64,000 nt of DNA from Sphingosinithalassobacter sp. CS137 (GTDB lineage Bacteria; Pseudomonadota; Alphaproteobacteria; Sphingomonadales; Sphingomonadaceae): NCBI RefSeq assembly GCF_014334115.1, contig NZ_CP060494.1, forward strand, positions 3,068,501-3,132,500. Reading direction: 5' to 3'. The notes beneath the pieces were generated by a model. That model saw only the letters and a list, made by a program, of their open reading frames with translations, searched no databases and was not told where the DNA came from. Positions 39,293 through 47,906 of this stretch are shown here, in pieces (positions within the stretch are counted from its first letter, which is position 1; each line of letters begins with the position of its first letter). The translations under genes and the position numbers were made by a program.

Positions 39293-39759
39293 TGCGCCTG
39301 CCTCCGCTCGCGATCGGCGGTCTCGCGGGGCTTGTTCTCGCGCTGCTGCTCGCCCCAGCGACCGGGGCCGCTCTCGGGAGGCTCGCCGAGGCGCGTGCCG
39401 AGCGCGCGCGGCTGGCATTGCTTGCCGATGCGCCTGCGGCCGTCGCGCCGCCGCTCGTCGCGCCTGCCTCGGCGATCGAGGCGCCCGATGCGATGGCGGC
39501 GCGCAGGCAGCTCGCCCGTCGCATCCGTGCGGCGGCGGGGCAGGGGGGCCTGCTGGTCGAGGAGCTTTCCCTCGCCCGGGCGCCGGTGGGGCTCGTCGCG
39601 GTGAAGCTGCGGCTCTCCGGCCCGGAAAAATCAGTGCTAGCGCTGGCGGATGCGCTGGAACGCGGGTCGCCGCTCGTTCGCCTGCGCGGTTGGGCGCTCG
39701 CGCCGCTCCCCGAAGGCGGCATCCGGCTGGAAGGCGAGGCAGTGGCGGCATGGCGCTGA
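39289..39759 (+). CDS. GspM-like (subtype b/PilO-like) secretion platform protein
   Basis: A 156-residue protein with an N-terminal TM helix (about 7-27, 'AIGGLAGLVLALLLAPATGAA') and a periplasmic alpha/beta domain ('LVAVKLRLSGPEKSVLALADAL'-type, ending 'IRLEGEAVAAWR'). Layout and fold signature fit the T2SM_b/PilO group. It overlaps both neighbours (ATGA and 10 bp). A canonical GspM is encoded elsewhere in the locus (45663), so this is a second copy of that role. Confidence 0.65.
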   Translation: MMRLPPLAIGGLAGLVLALLLAPATGAALGRLAEARAERARLALLADAPAAVAPPLVAPASAIEAPDAMAARRQLARRIRAAAGQGGLLVEELSLARAPVGLVAVKLRLSGPEKSVLALADALERGSPLVRLRGWALAPLPEGGIRLEGEAVAAWR

Positions 39760-40175
39760 TCTCGCGTCCGCTGCGGGCGGCGCTGGTCGCCGCCGCCCTC
39801 GCGGCCGTCGCACAGCCGCTGCTGTTGCTGCGAGCGCCCGCGCCAGTGCCGGCGGAACCGGCGCCCGCACCTGGGCCGCTTGCAGTGCCGAAGGCTCCGC
39901 CGCCACTCGACGCGGCCTATGCACGCCCGCTCTTCGGAGCGGCTTCCGGCGAAATCGCGCTTCCCGCCGATGCGCCGCGACTCACCGGCATCGTCGGTCG
40001 GATCGGGCGCGATGCCGTCGCCTTTGCCGAAACCGCGCAGGGCGAAAGCCGCACGCTGGCGCTTGGCGAGAGCATCGATGGCTGGCGGCTCGAATCGCTC
40101 GCGATCGACGCGGCCTATTTCTCGCGCGGTACCGCCCGGGTGCGCGTGCCGCTGCCCGCCGGCGAGGATCAGTAG
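39750..40175 (+). CDS. GspC/PilP-like secretion platform protein
   Basis: A 141-residue protein: an N-terminal hydrophobic anchor (about 9-28), a proline/alanine linker, then an HR-domain-like segment 'RLTGIVGRIGRDAVAFAETAQGES' (in part) and 'LALGESIDGWRLESLAID', the pattern of GspC/PilP homology regions that contact the secretin. No PDZ domain. Third of the trio; its end overlaps the 3' end of gspD by 7 bp (convergent). Confidence 0.65.
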   Translation: MALISRPLRAALVAAALAAVAQPLLLLRAPAPVPAEPAPAPGPLAVPKAPPPLDAAYARPLFGAASGEIALPADAPRLTGIVGRIGRDAVAFAETAQGESRTLALGESIDGWRLESLAIDAAYFSRGTARVRVPLPAGEDQ

Positions 40176-42253
40176 ATCCCGTCGATCTCCACTGTCAGCC
40201 GGGGCGTCGGCGGCTTGAGCAACAGACTCTCGCGCTCGATGCTCTCCAGTTCGTCGGCACGCAGCCGGTTGTAGCGGTCCTGTGCCACCGCCGCCGCGTC
40301 GGCGCCGTCGCGCAGGATGGTGGGGCGGATGAAGATGAACAGGGTCCGTTTCAACCGCCGTTCCGATCGCGACTTGAACAGCTCGCCCAGGATCGGAATG
40401 TCACCCAGCACCGGCACTTGCCGGCGCGAGTCGGTATAGTCGTCGGAAATCAGACCGCCGAGGACATAGGTGCTGCCGTTGTCGGCAAGGACGGTGTTGA
40501 TTACCGAGCGCTGGTTGGTGATGATATCCGCCGCGCCCTGCACCTGGATCGGCGCGATCGACGAGGCTTCGACGCTCACCTCGAGCCGGATCGTATCGCC
40601 GGCGTTGATCCGCGGCAGGACGCGCAGCGTGAGGCCCACGTTCTTGCGCTCGATCGACGTATAGGGCGCGACGTCGGTGTTGCCGGTGAGGATCGATCCG
40701 GTGACGAACGGAACCTCCTGCGCCACCACGATCTCGGCGGGCGTGTTGTCCACCGCCATCGTCTGCGGCGCCGACAGCAGGTTCGCACGCTCCGACACGC
40801 CGATCGCGCGCAGCAGGACCGAGAAATCGTCGCCGAACGCGATATTGCCCGTGAGTCCCTCGCCAAGCAGCTGACCCGCCGGCACGCCGAGCGCCGTCAG
40901 GATCGTTCCCAGCGACGGCCCCGGATTGCCGAACGAGGTGCCGATGCCTTCCACCTGGTCGAGCACCGCGCCGCTGGTGCCGATCTGCATCGCCAGCGTT
41001 TCGGCGTCGTCGCCCTGGATCTCGGCGATGATTGCTTCGATCAGCACCTGCGGGCGGCGCACGTCGAGTTCGGTGATCAGTGCCTCGATCGATGCGACTG
41101 CGGTGGGCGTGCCGCGCACCACCACGGCGTTGATGTCCGGCGCGGGCTGCACCGTGACCTCGGGCGTCGAAAAGCCCTGTGCCGGCTGGCCCTCGTTGCC
41201 GCCGCTCGTCAGCGGCGTGCGTTCGGTCTGCCCGCCCGCTACCGCTGCGGCGGCAGTGGCGGCATTGCCGGAGGTCAGCTCGCTCAGCGCCCGGGTGGGC
41301 GAGGGGCGCAGGCTCTGGCTGCTGCGGCTCGAGAGGCTGCGCGCCACCGGATTGGTTGCTTCCGCCTCGATCCCCAAAACGCCCTGCAGCACGGCGGTCA
41401 CCGATTCAGCGTCGGCGTAGTTCAGGCGGAACACGCGAGTCATCGCGGTCGTGCCGCCCGGCGTGTCGAGCGCCGCGGCGATCCGGCGGGCCTCCGCGAC
41501 GGCGGAGGGCGTGCCCCGCACGATCACCGTGTTCGAACGCGCGTCGGCGGCGATGCGCGTGGCGCCCACGGTCGCCGGGTCTGCGGCGAGCACGCCCTGG
41601 AGCGCCTGCGCCACTTCGGCGGCATTGCCATATTGCAGATTGATCGTGGCGAAAGTCGATCCGCTGCCGCCGTCCAGCGACCGAGCGATCGCTTCGATGC
41701 GGCGGACATTGTCGGCATAGTCGGTGACGACGATCGCATTGGGGCTGGTCAGCGGCTCGACGCTGCCGAAATTCGCGACCAGCGGCCGTACGACGCGCGC
41801 GACTTCGCCCGACGGGACGTTCGCCAGCCGGATCATCCGCGTGGTCAGTTCCTGCCCGGAAACGCCGCGGCCCGGCACGCCGCCGTCGCGCACCGCATTC
41901 GCCTGCGGAACGATGCGCCACGCCCGCCCCGAACGGACCGCGGCGAAACCATTGGCGCGCAGCACCGAAAGGAACAGCTCCCACACGCCCGAAGGCGTGA
42001 GCGGCGTGGCCGAAGTCACTGTCACCTTGCCCTGCACTGCCGGGTCGAGGATCAGCGTGCGGCCGGTGATCCGCGAGATCTGGTCCGCGACGTCGGTGAT
42101 CTCGACGCCGCGCATATTGACGACCACGTCGGCGGGCGGCCCGGCCGGCGCGTCCTGCACCGGCGGCGGAACGGTCTGGGCCAGCAGCGGGATCGGCTGC
42201 AGCGCGGTCGCGCCGAGCGCAAGCGTGGCGACGATGGATCGGAGCGAAGTCAC
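40169..42253 (-). CDS. gspD: Type II secretion secretin GspD
   Basis: A 694-residue secretin. Signal peptide about 1-25, then N0 ('VVVNMRGVEITDVADQISRITG'-like start, 'RTLILDP') and repeated N1-N3 domains ('VIVTDYADNVRRIEAIARSLDGG', 'NTVIVRGTPSAVAEARRIAAALD'), a Ser/Ala-rich insert near 290-330, and the C-terminal barrel domain ('VPFVTGSIL', 'YVLGGLISDDYTDSRRQVPVLGDIPILGELF', in part). It forms the outer-membrane channel. Last gene of the gspG-H-I-C-D unit. No pilotin (gspS) gene was seen. Confidence 0.96.
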   Translation of the reverse strand: MTSLRSIVATLALGATALQPIPLLAQTVPPPVQDAPAGPPADVVVNMRGVEITDVADQISRITGRTLILDPAVQGKVTVTSATPLTPSGVWELFLSVLRANGFAAVRSGRAWRIVPQANAVRDGGVPGRGVSGQELTTRMIRLANVPSGEVARVVRPLVANFGSVEPLTSPNAIVVTDYADNVRRIEAIARSLDGGSGSTFATINLQYGNAAEVAQALQGVLAADPATVGATRIAADARSNTVIVRGTPSAVAEARRIAAALDTPGGTTAMTRVFRLNYADAESVTAVLQGVLGIEAEATNPVARSLSSRSSQSLRPSPTRALSELTSGNAATAAAAVAGGQTERTPLTSGGNEGQPAQGFSTPEVTVQPAPDINAVVVRGTPTAVASIEALITELDVRRPQVLIEAIIAEIQGDDAETLAMQIGTSGAVLDQVEGIGTSFGNPGPSLGTILTALGVPAGQLLGEGLTGNIAFGDDFSVLLRAIGVSERANLLSAPQTMAVDNTPAEIVVAQEVPFVTGSILTGNTDVAPYTSIERKNVGLTLRVLPRINAGDTIRLEVSVEASSIAPIQVQGAADIITNQRSVINTVLADNGSTYVLGGLISDDYTDSRRQVPVLGDIPILGELFKSRSERRLKRTLFIFIRPTILRDGADAAAVAQDRYNRLRADELESIERESLLLKPPTPRLTVEIDGIY

Positions 42254-42265
42254 GGGGCGGTCTTC

Positions 42266-43069
42266 CTAGCGGAGCGGGACGGTCAGCAGCACGCGCTGCC
42301 CGTCGCGAACGAGAGTGATCTGGGCGGAGCCGTTCGCCTGCGCGGCCTGGAGCGCGGCGGCGGCGGCCGTGGGGTCGCTGAGCGGCGTGCCGTTCACTGC
42401 CTGCAGCACATCCCCCTGCCGCAGCCCGGGCGGGCCGTTCTCGCCGATGCGCAGCCCTCCCTCGACAGGTGACGCATCGAGCCGCTGGAGCAGCGATCCG
42501 GCGTTCTGCGCGGAAAGGGGAGGCGCGGCGGCAGCGGCAGCGGCGGGTGCGGCGGGCGCTGCCGACGGTGCGGCCGCCTGTTGCTGCTGTGCGGCGGCGC
42601 GCTGTTCGGGCGTCAGGGAGGAATCGGGAAACGCGAGATGCTCGATCTGGCCGCCGTTGCTCAGCACCACGCGATCGCGCAGGATGCCCTGGATCGTCGC
42701 GCCGTTTACCGTGTCGCCGATCCGGAACGGCGCTGCCTCCGCGCCCTCGACCGAAATGAAGGCAGTGGAAAGCGTCGCCGGCTGCGCGGCGAAAACGCCC
42801 TTCAATTCCAGCGGCAGCGATGTCGGCTGCGTGGCTTCGCTCACGCTTGCCTTGCCGAACGGTGCCAGCGCCAGCGCCGGGGAGATGTCCTGCCGCACCG
42901 CAGGGCCGCTGCGGCCGCTCGGGACGGTGATCGCGCCGGTTCCGGCATGACCCGCGATCCGCCAGGTCAGCCCCGCCAACGCCCAGGCGATCGAGATCAC
43001 CACGCCTGCCGTCAGCAGGTCGAGCGCGGTGCGGATCTGCCGCGGCGAAAGCGAATACCCCCCGGTCAT
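42266..43069 (-). CDS. gspC: Type II secretion inner-membrane protein GspC
   Basis: A 267-residue protein: one TM helix (about 15-37), HR domain ('LELKGVFAAQP', 'FRIGDTVNGATIQGILRDRVVL'), a Gln/Ala/Pro-rich linker, and a C-terminal PDZ domain from about residue 185 ('GLRIGENGPPGLRQGDVLQAVNG'). GspC couples the inner platform to the secretin. It overlaps gspI by 4 bp and precedes gspD by 12. Confidence 0.93.
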   Translation of the reverse strand: MTGGYSLSPRQIRTALDLLTAGVVISIAWALAGLTWRIAGHAGTGAITVPSGRSGPAVRQDISPALALAPFGKASVSEATQPTSLPLELKGVFAAQPATLSTAFISVEGAEAAPFRIGDTVNGATIQGILRDRVVLSNGGQIEHLAFPDSSLTPEQRAAAQQQQAAAPSAAPAAPAAAAAAAPPLSAQNAGSLLQRLDASPVEGGLRIGENGPPGLRQGDVLQAVNGTPLSDPTAAAAALQAAQANGSAQITLVRDGQRVLLTVPLR

Positions 43070-43434
43070 CGCGGCCTCCCGTCTACGAAGCCGTCAAGCG
43101 TTGCAAGCGCCGACTGTTCGCCGCTTGGGAACACCTCGATGCGCACGCGTGCGATTTCGGGATCGTCGGTCGAGCTGCGGTCCACGGCGACCCGCCAGTC
43201 ATAGCCCAGCATCGCCACCTCATCGGCTCCGGGCGCTGCGCCGCCGCCCGCCAGCGACAGCTCGGCAAGCCGATTCTCGGCGACCCACATCGCGGCGGCG
43301 CGGCGCTCCATCGCCCGCGTCGAATCGATGTGCGATTCGACCGTGCCGATCAGCCCCACCGTCGCGATCGCCAGCACCGCGAGCGCCACCAGCGCCTCGA
43401 TCAGGGAGAAGCCCTGTGCATCGCCCTGCTTCAT
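43066..43434 (-). CDS. gspI: Type II minor pseudopilin GspI
   Basis: A 122-residue prepilin: short leader, Gly8-Phe9 cleavage site 'GFSLIEALVALAVLAIA' with Glu5 of the mature protein, then the GspI core ('ERRAAAMWVAENRLAEL') and a C-terminal strand domain. It is a tip pseudopilin with GspJ and GspK. The prepilin peptidase gene gspO is not in the window. Confidence 0.92.
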   Translation of the reverse strand: MKQGDAQGFSLIEALVALAVLAIATVGLIGTVESHIDSTRAMERRAAAMWVAENRLAELSLAGGGAAPGADEVAMLGYDWRVAVDRSSTDDPEIARVRIEVFPSGEQSALATLDGFVDGRPR

Positions 43435-43925
43435 GCCTCCGGCTCCAGCCCCGGAATCGCCGTCGCGGTCATGCCGTCATAGGCGACGACCCAGCGCTGC
43501 CCGCCGCTTTCGATCGTAGCGGTCAGCGGACGTCCGCCGCCCTCGGTGCCGAGCAGGATCGGCGGCGTTGCGCTCAGCGTCATCACCATCCCGCCCGGGA
43601 GGCGGTGAAAGTCGAGCTGGCGCGAAATCGGTTCTGACAGCCCCTGCGGCGTATAGGCCGTGAAGCCATAGCCGTCTTCCTCGACCGTGAACGCGACCAT
43701 CCGATCGCCCAGCATCGCATCGTCGGCGGCCGCCTGCAGCCGCGTCGCGAGCTGCCGCGCCTCGGCTTCCACGCTGGGCGCGCGCGTCACGCTGCCGATG
43801 CCGAGCGAGACTGCGCCGGCACCCACCGCGATGATCGCCAGCACGACGAGCATCTCGACGAGCGTCAGCCCCGCCTCGTGGGGGCGGGCGCGGAAATCGC
43901 GCATGTGGCGATGGCGGTCGGCCAT
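43431..43925 (-). CDS. gspH: Type II minor pseudopilin GspH
   Basis: About 164 residues from the chosen ATG (MADRHRHMRDF). The prepilin motif 'AGLTLVEMLVVLAIIAVG' is preceded by a longer positively charged leader than usual; nearby starts at 43904, 43940 or GTG 43958 cannot be excluded. The periplasmic part has 'RQLATRLQAAADDAML' and a beta-rich end, typical of GspH. Lies 91 bp after gspG and overlaps gspI by 4 bp. Confidence 0.9.
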   Translation of the reverse strand: MADRHRHMRDFRARPHEAGLTLVEMLVVLAIIAVGAGAVSLGIGSVTRAPSVEAEARQLATRLQAAADDAMLGDRMVAFTVEEDGYGFTAYTPQGLSEPISRQLDFHRLPGGMVMTLSATPPILLGTEGGGRPLTATIESGGQRWVVAYDGMTATAIPGLEPEA

Positions 43926-44016
43926 GGTTCGCTCGAACATCCCCCCGGCGGACGGCACGGCGCCCGACTCGTTGCTTTCTACCAGAAGGCGCGGTCCGCC
44001 GTCGATCCGCCTGCGG

Positions 44017-44523
44017 TCAGCGCCGCGCCTCGATATCGGCGTTCAGCGCTTCGCCGCCCGGCTGCCCATTGGCTCCCAGCGACTTCAGCTCGATGCTGCC
44101 GCCGTTGTTCGCATAGACATAGGGATTGCCCCACGGGTCGATCGGCTGGCCCTGGTCGTTGGTCTGGAGACCGGTCAGATAGCCGCCCTGCGCCCAGTTG
44201 GCGGGCACCGGCGGCACCGACGGCCGCTCGACCAGCGCCTTCAACCCCTGCTGAGTCGAGGGATAGTCGCCATTGTCGAGGCGGTACATCGTCAGCGCCT
44301 GCGAGATAGTGGCGAGGTTCGAGGTGGCGGTGGTCACGCGTGCCTGGTCGGGCCGGCCGATCACGTTCGGCACGATCAGCGCGGCGACCAGTGCGATGAT
44401 CACCAGCACCACCATCATCTCGACGAGCGTGAGCCCGGCCTCGCTCTGCGAAGCCGCACGACGCTTGCGTGCCCGCGCCGCTGATGCCACGCTGTCACGG
44501 AACTGTTTCATTCTTATGCGCAT
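44017..44523 (-). CDS. gspG: Type II major pseudopilin GspG
   Basis: A 168-residue GspG from the ATG at 44523 (MRIRMKQF); ATG at 44511 is an alternative. After a ~28-residue basic leader, the prepilin motif 'AGLTLVEMMVVLVIIALV' begins, followed by the GspG signature 'DNGDYPSTQQGLKALV' and 'GGYL…DPWGNPY'. It polymerises into the pseudopilus. Its start is only 9 bp from the gspL start on the other strand, so the two divergent units' promoters must lie inside opposing coding sequence. Confidence 0.94.
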   Translation of the reverse strand: MRIRMKQFRDSVASAARARKRRAASQSEAGLTLVEMMVVLVIIALVAALIVPNVIGRPDQARVTTATSNLATISQALTMYRLDNGDYPSTQQGLKALVERPSVPPVPANWAQGGYLTGLQTNDQGQPIDPWGNPYVYANNGGSIELKSLGANGQPGGEALNADIEARR

Positions 44524-44532
44524 CGGCTCCCC

Positions 44533-45666
44533 ATGCGTTCGATCCATGAAAGCAATGTGACAAGCGATTCGGCCAGACGCCAGCCGCCCGTTGCGCCCGA
44601 GGCTCCGGGCGGCGGTATCGGCACCCTGGCGGGTGGCGGGTTCGTGGCGCTTGCGCCCGACGGGCCGGCGACTCTGCTGGTGCCGACCGAATCGGTGCTG
44701 TTGCTCGCCGTCGATCTGCCGCTCGCCACGCGCGCCAAGCGGCTCGAGGCGCTGCCCTTCGCAATCGAGGACCGGATCGCCGAGCCGATCGAATCGGTGC
44801 ATCTCGCGCTCGGCGCGGAGATCGGCGAGAAGCGCTATCTCGTCGGTGTCGTCCGCCACGATCGCATGGCGGCCTGGATCGACGCGGCCGAGGCGGCGGG
44901 CATGGGCCGTGCCGCGATGGTGCCCGATGCGCTTGCCCTGCCGGTGCCGCCGCCCGGCTGTTGGTCGGTCGATCTCGACGGCAGCCGCGCCGTGGTGCGG
45001 GCGAGCGACGGCACGGGCTTTGCCTGCGCCGCGTCGATGCTCCCTGCCGCGTGGGCATCGGCGGGCCGTCCGCCCGCGATCGCCTGGGGTGCGCCGCTGC
45101 CGCCCGAGATGCGCGCAGAGACCGAGCGCGGCGACGCGGCTCCGCTTGCCGAGCGTCTCGCCGCGCCCGCGCTCGATCTGCGTCAGGGCGTCTATGCCCG
45201 CCGCCGAGGCCCCAGCGGCGGCGTGTGGCGGCGACTCGGCTGGATCGCCGTGCTCGGCGCCACAGCGCACGGCCTCATCGCCGCCGCCGACACGCTGATG
45301 CTGCGTGCGATCGCCGAGCGCCGCGCGGACGAGACGCGCGAGCTGGTAGCGCTCGCCGCGCCCGGAATCGCGCTCGGCGACGATATGGTCGCCACCGTCA
45401 CCAATCTGCTGCCGCCGCCGGGCAGCGGCGCTCCACAGACCTTCCTGCCGCTGATGTCGCGCGTTTCGGGCGCGCTGGCGCCGCTCGCCGGCAACCTCTC
45501 GACTCGCGCCATCGCGTTCGACGCGAACACGCTGACTCTGGACCTGGCCGCGGCCGAACCGGGCCTCGCCGCGCGGATCGGCGCCGCGTTGCGCGCCGCG
45601 CAGGTGCAGGCGACCGTCGCCGAATCGCCTGATGGCACGATCCGCGTTACGGCGGCGGCGGCATGA
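44533..45666 (+). CDS. gspL: Type II inner-membrane platform protein GspL
   Basis: A 377-residue GspL. The cytosolic half resembles the actin-like GspL domain ('LLLAVDLPLATRAKRLEALPFAIEDR', in part, near residue 56), followed by one TM helix (about 233-253) and a periplasmic domain near 290-377. GspL recruits the ATPase GspE. The true start could be downstream (for example GTG at 44557), because the ATG at 44533 lies almost on top of the gspG start. It overlaps gspM by 4 bp. Confidence 0.88.
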   Translation: MRSIHESNVTSDSARRQPPVAPEAPGGGIGTLAGGGFVALAPDGPATLLVPTESVLLLAVDLPLATRAKRLEALPFAIEDRIAEPIESVHLALGAEIGEKRYLVGVVRHDRMAAWIDAAEAAGMGRAAMVPDALALPVPPPGCWSVDLDGSRAVVRASDGTGFACAASMLPAAWASAGRPPAIAWGAPLPPEMRAETERGDAAPLAERLAAPALDLRQGVYARRRGPSGGVWRRLGWIAVLGATAHGLIAAADTLMLRAIAERRADETRELVALAAPGIALGDDMVATVTNLLPPPGSGAPQTFLPLMSRVSGALAPLAGNLSTRAIAFDANTLTLDLAAAEPGLAARIGAALRAAQVQATVAESPDGTIRVTAAAA

Positions 45667-46166
45667 TCGTCGTGATTCGCGAACGCCTTCCGGCCCTCGA
45701 CGCCGCGCTCACCCGCTTCGACGGCTGGTGGAGCGGCCTGTCGCAGCGCGAGCGGCTGTTGCTCTCGGTCATGGCCGTGCTGCTGTTTCTCGCGGTCGCG
45801 GTGTTCGGCGTCGTGAAGCCGCTCCAGGCCGCCCGCGCGCAGGCGCTGGCCGATATCCGCACCTATGAGACGCTCAACGCGCGCATCCGTGCGGCAGGCG
45901 GCACGCTCGGCGCGACGGCGGCCCCGCAGCGCAACGGACCCCCGCTTCAGATCGTCACCGATTCGGCACCGTCGTTCGGCCTCGCGGTCACTGCCACGCC
46001 GACTGCCGAGGGGGTTCGCGCCGAGATCGCCGACGGCAGCTACGATTCGATCCTCGCCTGGACGGCGGATCTCGCCGCCACCAGCCCGCTCGTGCTGCGT
46101 CGCGCCAGCTTCGCGCCCGGCCCCGCGTCGGGCCGTGTCCGGGCGACGCTGGAGTTCGGCCAGTGA
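45663..46166 (+). CDS. gspM: Type II inner-membrane platform protein GspM
   Basis: A 167-residue GspM with the classical layout: a short N-terminal part with 'WWSGLSQRERLLLSVMAVLLFLAVAVFG' (in part; TM about 35-53), a helix, and a periplasmic alpha/beta domain. It pairs with GspL. Overlaps gspL and gspE by 4 bp each. Confidence 0.92.
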   Translation: MIVVIRERLPALDAALTRFDGWWSGLSQRERLLLSVMAVLLFLAVAVFGVVKPLQAARAQALADIRTYETLNARIRAAGGTLGATAAPQRNGPPLQIVTDSAPSFGLAVTATPTAEGVRAEIADGSYDSILAWTADLAATSPLVLRRASFAPGPASGRVRATLEFGQ

Positions 46167-47656
46167 ACGAGGCTCTGGTGCTGACCGATGCCGCTGCCGA
46201 GCCGCGCACGCTTCCCTATGGCTATGCCCGTCGCCATGGCGTGCTGCTCCGCCCCGGCGCGCAGGGTATCGAGTGCCTGCACCGCTCCGCCGTAGCACTC
46301 GACGCGCTGCTCGAGGTCCAGCGCATCGCCCCGGGGGTGCGCTTCGTCGCAGTGTCGGACGAAGCCTTTGATGCCGCGCTCGGCGGTGCCTATGGCGACA
46401 GCGCGGGCGCCGCTGCCGATTTCGACATCGGCGACATGGATCTCGCCACGCTGGCCGATTCGGCCGCCGCGGTCGACGATCTGCTCGACACGCGCGACGA
46501 TGCGCCGGTGATCCGCCTGATCAACGCGCTGCTGCTCGAGGCGATCAAGGAAGGCGCGTCGGACGTCCATATCGAAACGCAGGAAAAGCGCCTTGTCGTC
46601 CGCTTCCGGATCGATGGCGTGCTGCGCGACATGATCGAGCCGCCGCGCGCGCTCGCGCCGCTGCTCGTCAGCCGCATCAAGGTGATGGCGAAGCTCGACA
46701 TCGCCGAAAAGCGCGTGCCGCAGGACGGCCGCGTCACGCTGCGCATCGGCGGCCACGATGTCGACGCGCGCGTCTCGACCATCCCGACCCAGCATGGCGA
46801 GCGAGTCGTGCTCCGCCTGCTCGAGCGCGGCAGCATGAAGCTCGAACTCGGCGGCCTCGGGATGAGCGAGCGCGATCGTGCGGTGTTCTCGCGCCTGCTC
46901 GAGCGGCCGCACGGCATCCTGCTCGTCACCGGCCCCACCGGATCGGGCAAGACGACCACGCTCTACACCGCGCTCACGCGGCTCAACGACCGCAAGCGCA
47001 ATGTGATGACGGTCGAGGATCCGATCGAATATGAACTCGCCGGCATCGCCCAGACCCAGGTCAATCCGCGCACCGACATGACCTTCGCACGTGGGCTGCG
47101 CGCGATTCTGCGCCAGGATCCCGATGTCATCATGGTCGGCGAGATCCGCGATCACGAAACCGCGCAGGTCGCCGTCCGTTCGGCGATGACCGGCCATTTC
47201 GTGCTCTCGACGCTGCACACCAACACTGCCGTGGGATCGGTCACTCGGCTGATCGACATGGGGGTCGAGCGCTATCTGCTCGCGCCGATGGTCGTCGGCC
47301 TCGCCGCGCAGCGCCTCGTCCGCCGCCTATGTCCCGAATGCCGCCGCGCCGATGTCGCGAGCGAGGCCGATGCGCTGCTCCTCGGCGGAGGCTTGCGCGC
47401 CGGCGATCCGGTCTGGCGCGCGCAGGGCTGCGACCAGTGCCACGGCGATGGCTATCGCGGCCGCGCCGGCCTCTACGAAGTCATCGCCGTCGACGATGTC
47501 TTCCAGGGCATGATCCACGACGGCGCGAGCGAAGCCGAGCTCGAACGCCACGCCCGTGGGGACAATCCCAGCCTGCTCGACGATGGCGTCGCGAAGGTGC
47601 GCGACGGGATCACCACGGTCGAGGAAGTGGCACGCGTCGTTCGCGACGAGAGCTGA
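46163..47656 (+). CDS. gspE: Type II secretion ATPase GspE
   Basis: A 497-residue ATPase. The N1 domain is short, then the N2/RecA-like core: Walker A 'GPTGSGKT' (257-264), Asp box 'TVEDPIEYEL', Walker B 'DVIMVGEIRDHETA', His box 'LSTLHTNTA', and a zinc-binding tetracysteine loop (Cys390, 393, 423, 426). It powers pseudopilus assembly. Third gene of the gspL-M-E unit; its usual neighbour gspF is 2 kb downstream, after a GH43 gene. Confidence 0.97.
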   Translation: MNEALVLTDAAAEPRTLPYGYARRHGVLLRPGAQGIECLHRSAVALDALLEVQRIAPGVRFVAVSDEAFDAALGGAYGDSAGAAADFDIGDMDLATLADSAAAVDDLLDTRDDAPVIRLINALLLEAIKEGASDVHIETQEKRLVVRFRIDGVLRDMIEPPRALAPLLVSRIKVMAKLDIAEKRVPQDGRVTLRIGGHDVDARVSTIPTQHGERVVLRLLERGSMKLELGGLGMSERDRAVFSRLLERPHGILLVTGPTGSGKTTTLYTALTRLNDRKRNVMTVEDPIEYELAGIAQTQVNPRTDMTFARGLRAILRQDPDVIMVGEIRDHETAQVAVRSAMTGHFVLSTLHTNTAVGSVTRLIDMGVERYLLAPMVVGLAAQRLVRRLCPECRRADVASEADALLLGGGLRAGDPVWRAQGCDQCHGDGYRGRAGLYEVIAVDDVFQGMIHDGASEAELERHARGDNPSLLDDGVAKVRDGITTVEEVARVVRDES

Positions 47657-47906
47657 ACCGCCAGACGTTCCGAATGCCGAACGCGGCGCCGGAAGTACCG
47701 CCGCCGGGACATTCGCGCGCCCTTCTGCCGCGCTTAATGGCGGATTAGTCAGACAAGTTGGGCCTGTGCTGAGGTGCGCTAAACTCATGAAGGAGCATCA
47801 AAAATCTGTGAGCTCTGCCACTGTAAATGAAGAATCCGTTTGAAACTCAGACAAATACCTGCATTCTCTGGACCGCGCCGCGAGAGCGCCAGCAACTGGA
47901 GAGGAT

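Noticed and set aside
47787..47843. Short frame (about 18 codons) before the GH43 lipoprotein gene
   Set aside because: No ribosome site and no coupling to the next gene; region looks like an AT-richer leader.
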